The position numbers and the translations under genes were made by a program. A stretch of 7,276 nt of DNA, taken from assembly GCA_003217965.1 (NCBI GenBank), contig QHNB01000261.1, positions 1-7,276 on the forward strand, given 5' to 3'. The notes beneath the pieces were generated by a model, which was not told the origin of the DNA, did not search any database, and was given only the letters and a program-made list of their open reading frames with translations. This DNA is from Verrucomicrobiota bacterium. Its GTDB lineage: Bacteria; Verrucomicrobiota; Verrucomicrobiia; Chthoniobacterales; UBA10450. Numbering within the stretch: position 1 is the first letter of the stretch; each line of letters starts with the position of its first letter. Positions 1-5,397 of this stretch are shown one piece after another.

Positions 1-22
1 CAAGAGGGATTTTCTCAATGCT

Positions 23-427
23 ATGCCGAAAGAATACACAAATCCGGATTCCCTCTTCCGAAGTCTGGAGTACGGTTTTTCTCAGATCGTAGCCGCCAAT
101 GGCGGCAAGACAATCTACATTTCAGGTCAAACTGCCTGGGACAAACAAAGGCAAATCATCGGCGGAACAGATTTGGCTCAACAGGCCAGGCAAGCCCTGC
201 GTAATGTTCAGGCCGCTGTTGAAGCTGTTGGTGGCACGCTGGCAGACGTAGTTGCGCTACGCATCTACATAGTTAATTACAGACCAGAGCAAGCCGATGC
301 GGTCGGAGGCGCGCTTCGAGAGTTCTTTCCAAAAGAGAAGCGTCCCGCAAGTACATGGATTGGAGTATCCACATTAGCGGTGTCGGACTTCCTGATCGAA
401 ATAGAGGCGACAGCGGTGCTAGAATGA
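23..427 (+). CDS. Rid-family (YjgF/YER057c/UK114) protein, non-RidA subgroup
   Basis: This 134-residue protein has the usual length and pattern of the small trimeric Rid family: 'IYISGQTAWD' near residues 31-40, 'QALRNVQAAVEAVGGTLADVV' style helix at 57-77, and the terminal strand 'LIEIEATAVL' at 124-133. RidA itself hydrolyses reactive enamine/imine intermediates made by PLP enzymes and needs an arginine in 'PARSCVEV'. Here the matching stretch is 'RPASTWIGV' (107-115), so that position is Ser110. By family knowledge, subgroups without the arginine are not classical imine deaminases, and the substrate cannot be named. An AGAGGG lies 14 bases before the ATG, which is far for a ribosome site. 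Another ATG at 18 is out of frame. Upstream context is cut off by the window edge, so operon membership is unknown. Confidence 0.88.
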   Translation: MPKEYTNPDSLFRSLEYGFSQIVAANGGKTIYISGQTAWDKQRQIIGGTDLAQQARQALRNVQAAVEAVGGTLADVVALRIYIVNYRPEQADAVGGALREFFPKEKRPASTWIGVSTLAVSDFLIEIEATAVLE

Positions 428-583
428 GATCACGTCCGAGCACGATTACTCGTCGCACAAGAGCATGAGGCATCCATTGGTCTGCTTTGGAAGGACTTCG
501 TTCCAAACGGCTACGAGGATGGAGCTGACTCGCAGATCGACCATTACATCTGGCACGTTTATGAGTCTGTTGTACCGCAATAG
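428..583 (+). other. protein-like open frame after the Rid stop, possible gene remnant
   Basis: Directly behind the TGA of the Rid gene, in the same frame, 51 sense codons run to a TAG at 581-583. The translation looks like real protein, with 'IGLLWKDFVPNGYEDG' followed by 'IDHYIWHVYESVV', and many codons begin with G. There is no ATG, GTG or TTG in frame after the Rid stop. It could be the tail of a decayed gene, a lost C-terminal extension, or chance. No family was recognised. The TAG forms the first three bases of the inverted repeat at 581-626. Confidence 0.3.
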
Positions 584-626
584 GTCTAACCAAGCGCTGG
601 AGCGAAACTTGGCCTCGTTAGACCTA
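581..626. repeat. inverted repeat with attC-like core ends
   Basis: Perfect 10-base arms TAGGTCTAAC (581-590) and GTTAGACCTA (617-626) flank an inner CCAAG/CTTGG pair (590-594 and 608-612), with an unpaired GCCTC on one side. GTCTAAC fits the attC box RYYYAAC, GTTAGAC fits GTTRRRY, and the two are complementary as in integron attC sites. The element sits right at a stop codon, where cassette attC sites usually sit. It is shorter than normal attC sites (commonly 57 bases or more), and no integrase is in view. A plain transcription-stop hairpin is the alternative, although no T-run follows. Confidence 0.45.
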
Positions 627-648
627 AAGCAAAAATATCATCCTCGCC

Positions 649-711
649 ATGATTTTAATGGTCATCATTTGCGGATTTATCACCTACTCCATAACGATTC
701 CCGAGAAGTAA
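649..711 (+). other. possible 20-residue hydrophobic peptide
   Basis: ATG at 649 opens a 20-codon frame ending in TAA at 709-711. It reads 'MILMVIICGFITYSITIPEK', a plausible single membrane helix with a short charged tail. The same frame is open only back to a TAA at 622-624, so it is not the end of a longer frame. No ribosome site is visible. The surrounding bases (about 627-760) are clearly richer in A+T than the neighbouring genes. It may be chance. Confidence 0.15.
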
Positions 712-741
712 CGAACCAACAACGGAAGTAAGAAGTAAGAA

Positions 742-931
742 TTATAAATTAAGAAACATTGCACTCGCGACGGCGGGCAGGCTTTGCGCCCACGCCCGCC
801 TGCCCGCAAAAACATTTGGAGTGCCCGCGCTTGGTCCCATTAGTCCGAGATGCTGATACTCGGTTTGGCGGTATCCAACCAACGTAAACCGAAGATAGCC
901 GGCCGGCAGCTCCAACTGCGCGATGTCACAC
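742..931 (-). other. protein-like open frame downstream of queE, possible remnant
   Basis: Past the queE stop, another minus-strand frame stays open to a TAA at 742-744. Its translation includes 'ELPAGYLRFTLVGYRQTEY' and reads like protein. Upstream the frame runs only into queE as an antiframe shadow, and no credible start exists in this stretch. The stem-loop at 773-807 lies inside it. No family was recognised. It could be the tail of a broken gene or chance. Confidence 0.2.
773..807. repeat. strong GC-rich stem-loop downstream of queE
   Basis: GCGGGCAGGC (773-782) pairs perfectly with GCCTGCCCGC (798-807) around a 15-base loop. A second, outer pair GCACTC (761-766)/GAGTGC (819-824) would extend an imperfect stem. 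It lies 125 bases past the queE stop, so it could end or protect the queE transcript. It has no T-run on the minus strand, so it is not a standard intrinsic terminator. It may instead be a dispersed intergenic palindrome. Confidence 0.45.
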
Positions 932-1591
932 CTAAACTCCCCGCGCCGTCGGCGCCCAGATGAATTTGTGCATTTGCAATTGGAATCGCGCTTCGAGTTT
1001 GTCGGCCAGCATCCACTCGACGATCTCACGCGGTTCGATCCGGCCGAAAATGGGGGAGAAAAGGACGGCGTGACATTTTTTGGATAAATCGTGCTCGCGC
1101 ATTTTCTCGCGCGACCACTCGTAATCTTCGTGTGAGCCGATGACGAACTTCACTTCATCTCGAAGCGTCAGATGCGGAATGTTGGACCAGAGATTTCGAT
1201 CGCACTCGCCGCTGCCCGGCGTCTTCAGATCCATGATTCGATAGACACGCGGGTCCACCTTCGAAATATCGTGCGCGCCGCTGGTCTCGAGCAGGACGAT
1301 CATTCCGGCATCGGCCAGCATGGTCATTAGCGGCAGCACATTTTTCTGGAGTAACGGTTCGCCGCCGGTGATTTCCACCAGCGGACAGCTAAAGGCGGTG
1401 ACTCGTTCGACAATCTCTGGCAGCGGCATTTTCTCACCTTCGTAGAAGGCATAGGCGGTGTCGCAATAATTGCAGCGTAGATTGCAAAACGTCAGGCGCA
1501 CAAAGACGCACGGCCGGCCGGCCCACGTGCTCTCACCCTGAATAGAGTGATAGATCTCATTAATCGTGAGCGTCGCCTCCTCAGTTTTCAT
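932..1591 (-). CDS. queE: 7-carboxy-7-deazaguanine synthase QueE (radical SAM)
   Basis: QueE converts 6-carboxy-5,6,7,8-tetrahydropterin to 7-carboxy-7-deazaguanine, on the way to preQ0 and queuosine, using SAM, a 4Fe-4S cluster and Mg2+. The 219-residue protein shows the family marks in order: substrate loop 'IYHSIQGES' (13-21), cluster motif CX3CX2C 'CNLRCNYCDT' (Cys36, Cys40, Cys43, then Thr45), SAM-binding 'TGGEPLLQ' (75-82), 'LETSG' (101-105), 'DLKTPGSGE' (121-129), and the C-terminal 'LQMHKFIW...RGV'. The CX3CX2C spacing is complete. I chose ATG at 1589-1591 because QueE proteins start just before 'NEI..SIQGE'. The frame stays open to 1666 and would add 25 residues without family character. 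The start overlaps the stop of a 42-codon upstream frame as ATGA. It is divergent from trpA, and no queC, queD or queF is in view. Confidence 0.93.
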   Translation of the reverse strand: MKTEEATLTINEIYHSIQGESTWAGRPCVFVRLTFCNLRCNYCDTAYAFYEGEKMPLPEIVERVTAFSCPLVEITGGEPLLQKNVLPLMTMLADAGMIVLLETSGAHDISKVDPRVYRIMDLKTPGSGECDRNLWSNIPHLTLRDEVKFVIGSHEDYEWSREKMREHDLSKKCHAVLFSPIFGRIEPREIVEWMLADKLEARFQLQMHKFIWAPTARGV

Positions 1592-1716
1592 GGAAATCGT
1601 AAGATCAGCCGAATTGCGAACCATACCATTACCCCGGCTGTAATCGCTTCGGTCGCGATCTGCCATTCCGGTCGGGCAAAAACGTGGTCGGTCCGGGTGG
1701 CCACGTGACCGACCAC
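1588..1716 (-). other. short open frame coupled to the queE start, possible leader ORF
   Basis: A GTG at 1716 opens 42 codons ending in TGA at 1588-1590, which overlaps the queE ATG as ATGA, the usual arrangement for translational coupling. The end reads 'AITAGVMVWFAIRLILRFP', hydrophobic with basic residues. The frame is also open further upstream, opposite the trpA start, so it could be the tail of an older gene. The GTG is the first base triplet of the hairpin arm at 1707-1716. No ribosome site is seen, and chance is possible. Confidence 0.2.
1678..1716 (-). terminator. hairpin plus T-run upstream of queE, terminator or attenuator candidate
   Basis: GTGGTCGGTC (1684-1693) and GACCGACCAC (1707-1716) are a perfect 10-bp inverted repeat with a 13-base loop that itself holds the palindrome GTGGCCAC (1697-1704). 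Read on the minus strand, the stem is followed by GTTTTTGC (T-run opposite 1678-1682), as in an intrinsic terminator. It sits about 90 bases before the queE ATG. It could attenuate queE, stop antisense transcription from trpA, or act as a two-sided operator in this divergent spacer. On the plus strand no T-run follows. Confidence 0.45.
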
Positions 1717-1783
1717 CTGAGAATCAAACCGTTCACCAACGCGCTGAGACTCATTGTTTCGATTGCCCTGATTTTGGTTAAGA

Positions 1784-2515
1784 ATGGATATTTGCGCGGG
1801 CGATCCAAATCTTTCCCGAACAGCGGAACTGGCGATCGCGCTGGAGAAAGCCGGCGCGGACCTACTCGAACTCGGGCTCCCTTTTTCCGATCCGCTGGCG
1901 GACGGAATTGTGAACCAACTAGCAGCCGAGCGGGCGCTTGAGTCCGGCGCGAGCGTGAATGGTGTTCTCGATTGCGTGCGTAATATCCGGACTGATTCAG
2001 AGATCCCGATCGTTCTCTACACTTATTTGAATCCGATCTTTCAGTTTGGCCTGACGAAATTCCATCGCGCCGCTGCAGCTGGCGGCGTTGATGGTTTACT
2101 CATTCTTGATTGGCCACCAGAGGAAGACTCGCTCGATACCGACGCGATCACGCACATTCGCTTGATCGCACCGACGACGCCGGCGGATCGGATGGCGACA
2201 ATCGCGAAATCGGCACGCGGATTCATCTACTATGTCTCTCTCGAAGGTGTGACCGGAGCACGCGAATCGGTGGCAGAGAGGGTCCACGAGAGACTGGCGG
2301 ACATTCGCCAGCATACCGATTTGCCAATCGCGGTTGGCTTCGGAATTTCGACGCCGGAGCAAGCGAGAACCGTTGCGCGATGGGCCGATGGCGTGGTTGT
2401 CGGAAGCGCGATCGTCGACCGAATAGGTAAAGCTGGCGACAGCGCCGATCTTGCCGATCAGATCAGCAAATTTGTGAGTCCAATCGCGGTAGCGGTGCGC
2501 CAGGCGCGATATTGA
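1784..2515 (+). CDS. trpA: tryptophan synthase alpha subunit, N-terminus missing
   Basis: TrpA cleaves indole-3-glycerol phosphate and passes indole to TrpB. The 243-residue frame carries the barrel motifs 'ICAGDPN' (3-9), 'LLELGLPFSDPLADG' (27-41) with catalytic Glu29 and Asp40 (E. coli Glu49, Asp60), 'FIYYVSLEGVTGAR' (147-160), 'VGFGIST' (184-190) and phosphate loop 'VVVGSAIV' (204-211). Numbering runs 20 behind E. coli, so helix 0 and most of strand 1 are absent, including the residue equivalent to Phe22. A TGA at 1769-1771 closes this frame upstream, so no longer start exists. Another frame upstream resembles the lost part (see findings). The loop after 'PPEE' (111-114) is about five residues short, and 'ILDWP' replaces the common 'VPDLP'. 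No trpB is nearby. There are 45 bases to dapF. It may be inactive, or the sequence may carry an indel. Confidence 0.85.
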   Translation: MDICAGDPNLSRTAELAIALEKAGADLLELGLPFSDPLADGIVNQLAAERALESGASVNGVLDCVRNIRTDSEIPIVLYTYLNPIFQFGLTKFHRAAAAGGVDGLLILDWPPEEDSLDTDAITHIRLIAPTTPADRMATIAKSARGFIYYVSLEGVTGARESVAERVHERLADIRQHTDLPIAVGFGISTPEQARTVARWADGVVVGSAIVDRIGKAGDSADLADQISKFVSPIAVAVRQARY

Positions 2516-2560
2516 GCAGGTCGATTTGGCTTTCGAAAAAGAGTGTGTTACACGAATAAA

Positions 2561-3364
2561 ATGCTGCGTTTCACGAAGATGAACGGCGCGGGGAACGATT
2601 TTGTTCTGATCGACAACCGCGCTGGGAAAGTGAATCTCACGGCGAAGCAAATCGCGCGGATTTGTGATCGGCATCGTGGGGTGGGCGCGGATGGAATTTT
2701 GCTGCTTGAGGCGGCCACGAACGGAGCTGATTTCCGGATGCGCTATTACAATCGCGATGGCAGAGAAGCCGAAATGTGCGGAAACGGCGCGCGCTGCTTT
2801 GCCCGTTTTGTCGAGCGCGAGACCGGCGCCAGCGAGAGGATTTCGTTTGAGACCCCGGCCGGCGTTATCGGCGCACAATTACAAGGGGACGTCGTGCGGC
2901 TGACCATGAGCGAGCCACGAGATCAGCGTTTCGATTTGAAGATTTCGGCTGGCGATCGGAGCTGGCGCGGCCATTTCATCAATAGCGGCGTGCCCCATGT
3001 CGTTGTCCCGGTCTCGGACATTGAGAAAGTCGATGTGAACGCCGATGGAGCGATGATTCGCCGCCACGCCATGTTTGCGCCAGCCGGAGCGAACGTGAAT
3101 TTCCTGGAAGAGCGCGGGCCGGGCGCCATCGCCATTCGTACTTATGAGCGGGGAGTGGAAAACGAGACTCTCGCGTGTGGAACGGGAGTGGTTGCCAGCG
3201 CACTCATTTTTGCCGCGACGGAGAAAATCAATGGGCCAATCACGGTGGAGGTGCGTGGCGGCAGCAAACTGAGCGTCGATTTTCAGCGCGACGGGAATCG
3301 CTTTCACGATGTCACGCTTACCGGACCGGCTGAGTTCGTGTTCGAAGGCACAATCGAAATCTGA
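2561..3364 (+). CDS. dapF: diaminopimelate epimerase
   Basis: DapF interconverts LL- and meso-diaminopimelate without a cofactor, giving the peptidoglycan cross-linking residue and the lysine precursor. The 267-residue cytoplasmic protein has the start motif 'FTKMNGAGNDFVLID' (4-18), the first catalytic cysteine in 'EMCGNGARC' (Cys73), 'NSGVPHVV' (141-148), and the second catalytic cysteine in 'ERGVENETLACGTG' (Cys206). Both halves of the pseudo-symmetric fold are present at normal length. I chose ATG at 2561 because the family begins two to four residues before 'FTKMHG'. A GTG at 2543 would add six residues. No clear ribosome site precedes either. Its TGA directly abuts the dapA ATG. Confidence 0.96.
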   Translation: MLRFTKMNGAGNDFVLIDNRAGKVNLTAKQIARICDRHRGVGADGILLLEAATNGADFRMRYYNRDGREAEMCGNGARCFARFVERETGASERISFETPAGVIGAQLQGDVVRLTMSEPRDQRFDLKISAGDRSWRGHFINSGVPHVVVPVSDIEKVDVNADGAMIRRHAMFAPAGANVNFLEERGPGAIAIRTYERGVENETLACGTGVVASALIFAATEKINGPITVEVRGGSKLSVDFQRDGNRFHDVTLTGPAEFVFEGTIEI

Positions 3365-4150
3365 ATGTTTCGCGGAACATTTACCGCGCTGGTTACACCG
3401 TTTCGCGAAGGAGCGATCGATTTCGTCGCGCTCCAGAATCTGATCGAATCGCAGATTGCCGCCGGGATTGATGGCGTCGTCGCCGTCGGCACGACTGGTG
3501 AATCACCGACGCTCACCCACGATGAACGCGAGGAGATAATTCGCTTCACCATTCAAAACGTCAACAAGCGTTGTCTCGTCCTTGCTGGCACTGGTTCCTA
3601 CTCGACACCCGACGCCATAGAAGCCACCCGCACCGCGGAACGACTGGGTGCGGACGGGGCATTGGTTGTCGCGCCGTATTACAACAAGCCAAGTCAGGAA
3701 GGATTGTTTCGCCATTTCCAGGCGATTGCGAAATCAACCGATCTGCGCGTGGTCCTCTACAATATTCCAGGCCGCTGCGGGGTTGATATCAACGCCGAAA
3801 CCGTTAGTCGGCTGGCCGTGGCGTGCCCGAACATCGTCTCGATCAAAGAGGCGGGTGGGAGCGTTGATCGGGTAAGCGAACTGCGCGCCCGTTTGCCGGA
3901 AACATTCACGATTTTGAGCGGCGATGATGGGCTGACACTGCCGTTTATGTCGGTCGGCGCGGTCGGAGTGGTCAGTGTCGCATCTAATCTTTTGCCCGCG
4001 GAAATCTGCGAGCTGTTTGTTCATCGAGCCGAATCCGGTGCCGGTGAAAACCGCATTAGCCTGGCATGGGCTCATGTCGGCGGAAGTCCGTTTGCCGTTG
4101 TGCGAAATGATAACGGCGAATCAGGAGCGACTCCGAAAAACGCTCGATGA
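3365..4150 (+). CDS. dapA: 4-hydroxy-tetrahydrodipicolinate synthase, internal deletion and frameshifted C-terminus
   Basis: DapA condenses pyruvate with aspartate semialdehyde, the first dedicated step to lysine and diaminopimelate. The catalytic barrel is intact: 'VGTTGESPTL' (41-50), Tyr132 in 'LYNIPGR' with Arg137, Schiff-base Lys161 in 'VSIKEAGG', and 'SGDDGLTLPFMSVGAVGVVSV'. After 'LLPAEICELF' (209-218) the frame departs from the family and ends in 36 unrelated residues. The proper ending, 'FIEPNPVPVKTALAW' onward, is in the next frame from about 4020 and ends at 4169. Against B. subtilis and E. coli DapA, some 25 residues between these points (the 'LIHQKLLPIMKEL' helix region) are gone, with a shift of frame. 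The ATG lies immediately after the dapF stop. As read, the C-terminal helical domain would be wrong, so this is either a disrupted gene or an assembly error. Confidence 0.9.
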   Translation: MFRGTFTALVTPFREGAIDFVALQNLIESQIAAGIDGVVAVGTTGESPTLTHDEREEIIRFTIQNVNKRCLVLAGTGSYSTPDAIEATRTAERLGADGALVVAPYYNKPSQEGLFRHFQAIAKSTDLRVVLYNIPGRCGVDINAETVSRLAVACPNIVSIKEAGGSVDRVSELRARLPETFTILSGDDGLTLPFMSVGAVGVVSVASNLLPAEICELFVHRAESGAGENRISLAWAHVGGSPFAVVRNDNGESGATPKNAR

Positions 4151-4169
4151 ATTCGAGCGGCCGCAATGA
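4020..4169 (+). pseudogene. dapA: displaced C-terminal part of dapA in another frame
   Basis: From 4020 the frame one base beyond the dapA frame reads 'FIEPNPVPVKTALAW', then 'RLPL' and 'ANQERLRKTLDEF', which is the standard DapA ending (E. coli 'LFVEPNPIPVK', 'LRLPM'). It stops at TGA 4167-4169, overlapping the dapB ATG as ATGA. That tight coupling suggests this was the native end of dapA before the deletion and shift. It has no start of its own here. Confidence 0.85.
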
Positions 4170-4891
4170 AAAACGCTCTGCGTGTGGCACTAGTTGGCGC
4201 CGCTGGCCGAATGGGCCAGACAATCATTGCGGTAGCGAACAGTGAGTCGGTCGAAATTATTTCGAAACTTGATCAAGGCGATCAGATCGCGTCCGCGGGC
4301 GCCGATGTTCTTATCGACTTTAGTCAGCCTGATGTCGGGAACGCTGTTTGCGAGGCGGGATTGAAGGCAAATACGCCGCTAGTGATTGGGACAACGGGTC
4401 ATTCACTCGAGCAACGGAAAGCGATCGAATCGGCAGCGAAAAAGTTACCCATCGTGTTCGCATCGAACTTCAGCGTCGGCGTGAACGCGCTTTTTTGGCT
4501 GACGGAACAAGCGGCGCGAGTTCTCGGTGATGGTTTCGATCTAGAAATTGTTGAAATGCACCATCGCCTAAAAAAAGACGCGCCGAGCGGAACGGCCAGA
4601 ACGCTTGCCGAAATTTTACAGCGCGAACGCAAAACGACACAGCTCCGTTACGGGCGTGAAGGCATAGTGGGTGAACGCGATCCTTCCGAGATCGGCGTTC
4701 ATGCGATCCGAGGGGGCGATGTCGTAGGGGAACATACAGTGATTTTTGCCGGGAGTGGCGAGCGGCTCGAGTTGACGCATCGCGCTGCCAGTCGAGAAAC
4801 ATTCGCACGAGGAGCACTGCGCGCAGCCCACTGGGTAAAGGGAGAGAGGCCGGGACTTTATGATATGCGCGACGTGCTCGGACTGAAGTGA
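4166..4891 (+). CDS. dapB: 4-hydroxy-tetrahydrodipicolinate reductase
   Basis: DapB reduces the DapA product with NAD(P)H to tetrahydrodipicolinate. The 241-residue protein has the nucleotide-binding GxxGxxG in 'LVGAAGRMGQ' (Gly11, Gly14, Gly17), 'GADVLIDFSQP' (46-55), 'VIGTTGH' (73-79), 'ASNFSVGVN' (99-107), the substrate and catalytic motif 'EMHHRLKKDAPSGTA' (130-144; His132 and Lys136 match E. coli His159 and Lys163), and 'IRGGDVVGEHTV' (181-192). It is about 30 residues shorter than the E. coli enzyme, mostly from a compact loop around 'KLDQGD' (34-39), as in other short DapB forms. The ATG overlaps the native dapA stop, and its TGA overlaps the folK start. Confidence 0.96.
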   Translation: MKNALRVALVGAAGRMGQTIIAVANSESVEIISKLDQGDQIASAGADVLIDFSQPDVGNAVCEAGLKANTPLVIGTTGHSLEQRKAIESAAKKLPIVFASNFSVGVNALFWLTEQAARVLGDGFDLEIVEMHHRLKKDAPSGTARTLAEILQRERKTTQLRYGREGIVGERDPSEIGVHAIRGGDVVGEHTVIFAGSGERLELTHRAASRETFARGALRAAHWVKGERPGLYDMRDVLGLK

Positions 4892-5397
4892 GCCCAGTCC
4901 GTGCTGGCATCGCGCTTGGATCCAATCTCGGCGATCGTGTGAATGTGCTGCAGAAGGCAAAGGACCGGATTCTTGCAATCGATGGCGTCGACCTCCCAGT
5001 CTTGCAGTCACCCGTTTACGAAACCTCGCCCGTCGACTGTGAGCCAGGCGCACCGAATTTTTATAATGCGGTGATTGAAATCGGATTTAGGGGTTCGGCC
5101 GACGCTCTTCTGACGCATTTACGCCAAATCGAGCTCGCGCTTGGCAGGGAACGTGAACATCGGCGCAATGTCTCACGGACAATCGATCTCGACCTTTTAT
5201 ACTTTGATGATCTCCGGTGCGATGAAATGGACCTGCAATTGCCTCATCCTCGTATTGCCGAGCGTGCCTTCGTGTTGCGGCCACTTGCCGATATCGCTCC
5301 GGATTTGCGATTACCAGGCCAGACGGCGACTGTGCGGGAACTGCTAGCGAACTTAGGGTCGGACCAGTCAATCAGACCCGTAACGGACAAATGGTAG
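4888..5397 (+). CDS. folK: 2-amino-4-hydroxy-6-hydroxymethyldihydropteridine pyrophosphokinase (HPPK)
   Basis: HPPK moves pyrophosphate from ATP to 6-hydroxymethyl-7,8-dihydropterin, the step before dihydropteroate synthase in folate synthesis. The 169-residue protein shows 'ALGSNLGDR' (9-17), 'VYETSPVD' (43-50), 'NFYNAV' (57-62), 'LRQIELALGR' (78-87), the Mg-binding pair in 'RTIDLDLLYFDD' (Asp100 and Asp102, like Asp95 and Asp97 in E. coli), and 'LPHPRIAERAFVLRPLADI' (118-136). The GTG start at 4888 overlaps the dapB stop as GTGA, and no later start would keep 'ALGSNLG'. The end overlaps panB by seven bases. No folP or folB is in view. Confidence 0.95.
   Translation: MSPVRAGIALGSNLGDRVNVLQKAKDRILAIDGVDLPVLQSPVYETSPVDCEPGAPNFYNAVIEIGFRGSADALLTHLRQIELALGREREHRRNVSRTIDLDLLYFDDLRCDEMDLQLPHPRIAERAFVLRPLADIAPDLRLPGQTATVRELLANLGSDQSIRPVTDKW

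Noticed and set aside
273..593. 106-codon minus-strand frame
   Set aside because: It overlaps the end of the Rid gene in antisense and is rich in Arg/Ser/Leu without motifs.
465..731. 88-codon plus-strand frame in the gap after the Rid gene
   Set aside because: Its translation has no protein character and it crosses the inverted repeat. The neighbouring frame at 428-583 looks more protein-like.
720..760. short tandem 'GAAGTAA' repeat as a CRISPR or phase-variable tract
   Set aside because: There are only two near copies of a 7-8 base unit in AT-rich sequence, with no spacer pattern.
932..1666. longer QueE start at 1666
   Set aside because: The extra 25 residues are polar with no family similarity, and the normal QueE start lies at 1591. 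It cannot be fully excluded without expression data.
1592..1783. preQ1 or other riboswitch upstream of queE
   Set aside because: I looked for a preQ1-type aptamer on the minus strand and saw none. Only the simple hairpin with T-run could be supported.
1684..1941. 85-codon plus-strand frame over the trpA start, as a gene of its own
   Set aside because: After about 1780 it is only an out-of-frame reading of trpA. Its first part is better explained as a displaced trpA N-terminus.
2096..2878. 260-codon open frame on the minus strand
   Set aside because: It lies opposite trpA and dapF, both with clear family motifs, and its translation is low-quality and rich in Arg/His with no recognisable domain. 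It is a shadow.
2879..3307. 142-codon minus-strand frame opposite dapF
   Set aside because: It is antisense to conserved DapF motifs and has no domain of its own.
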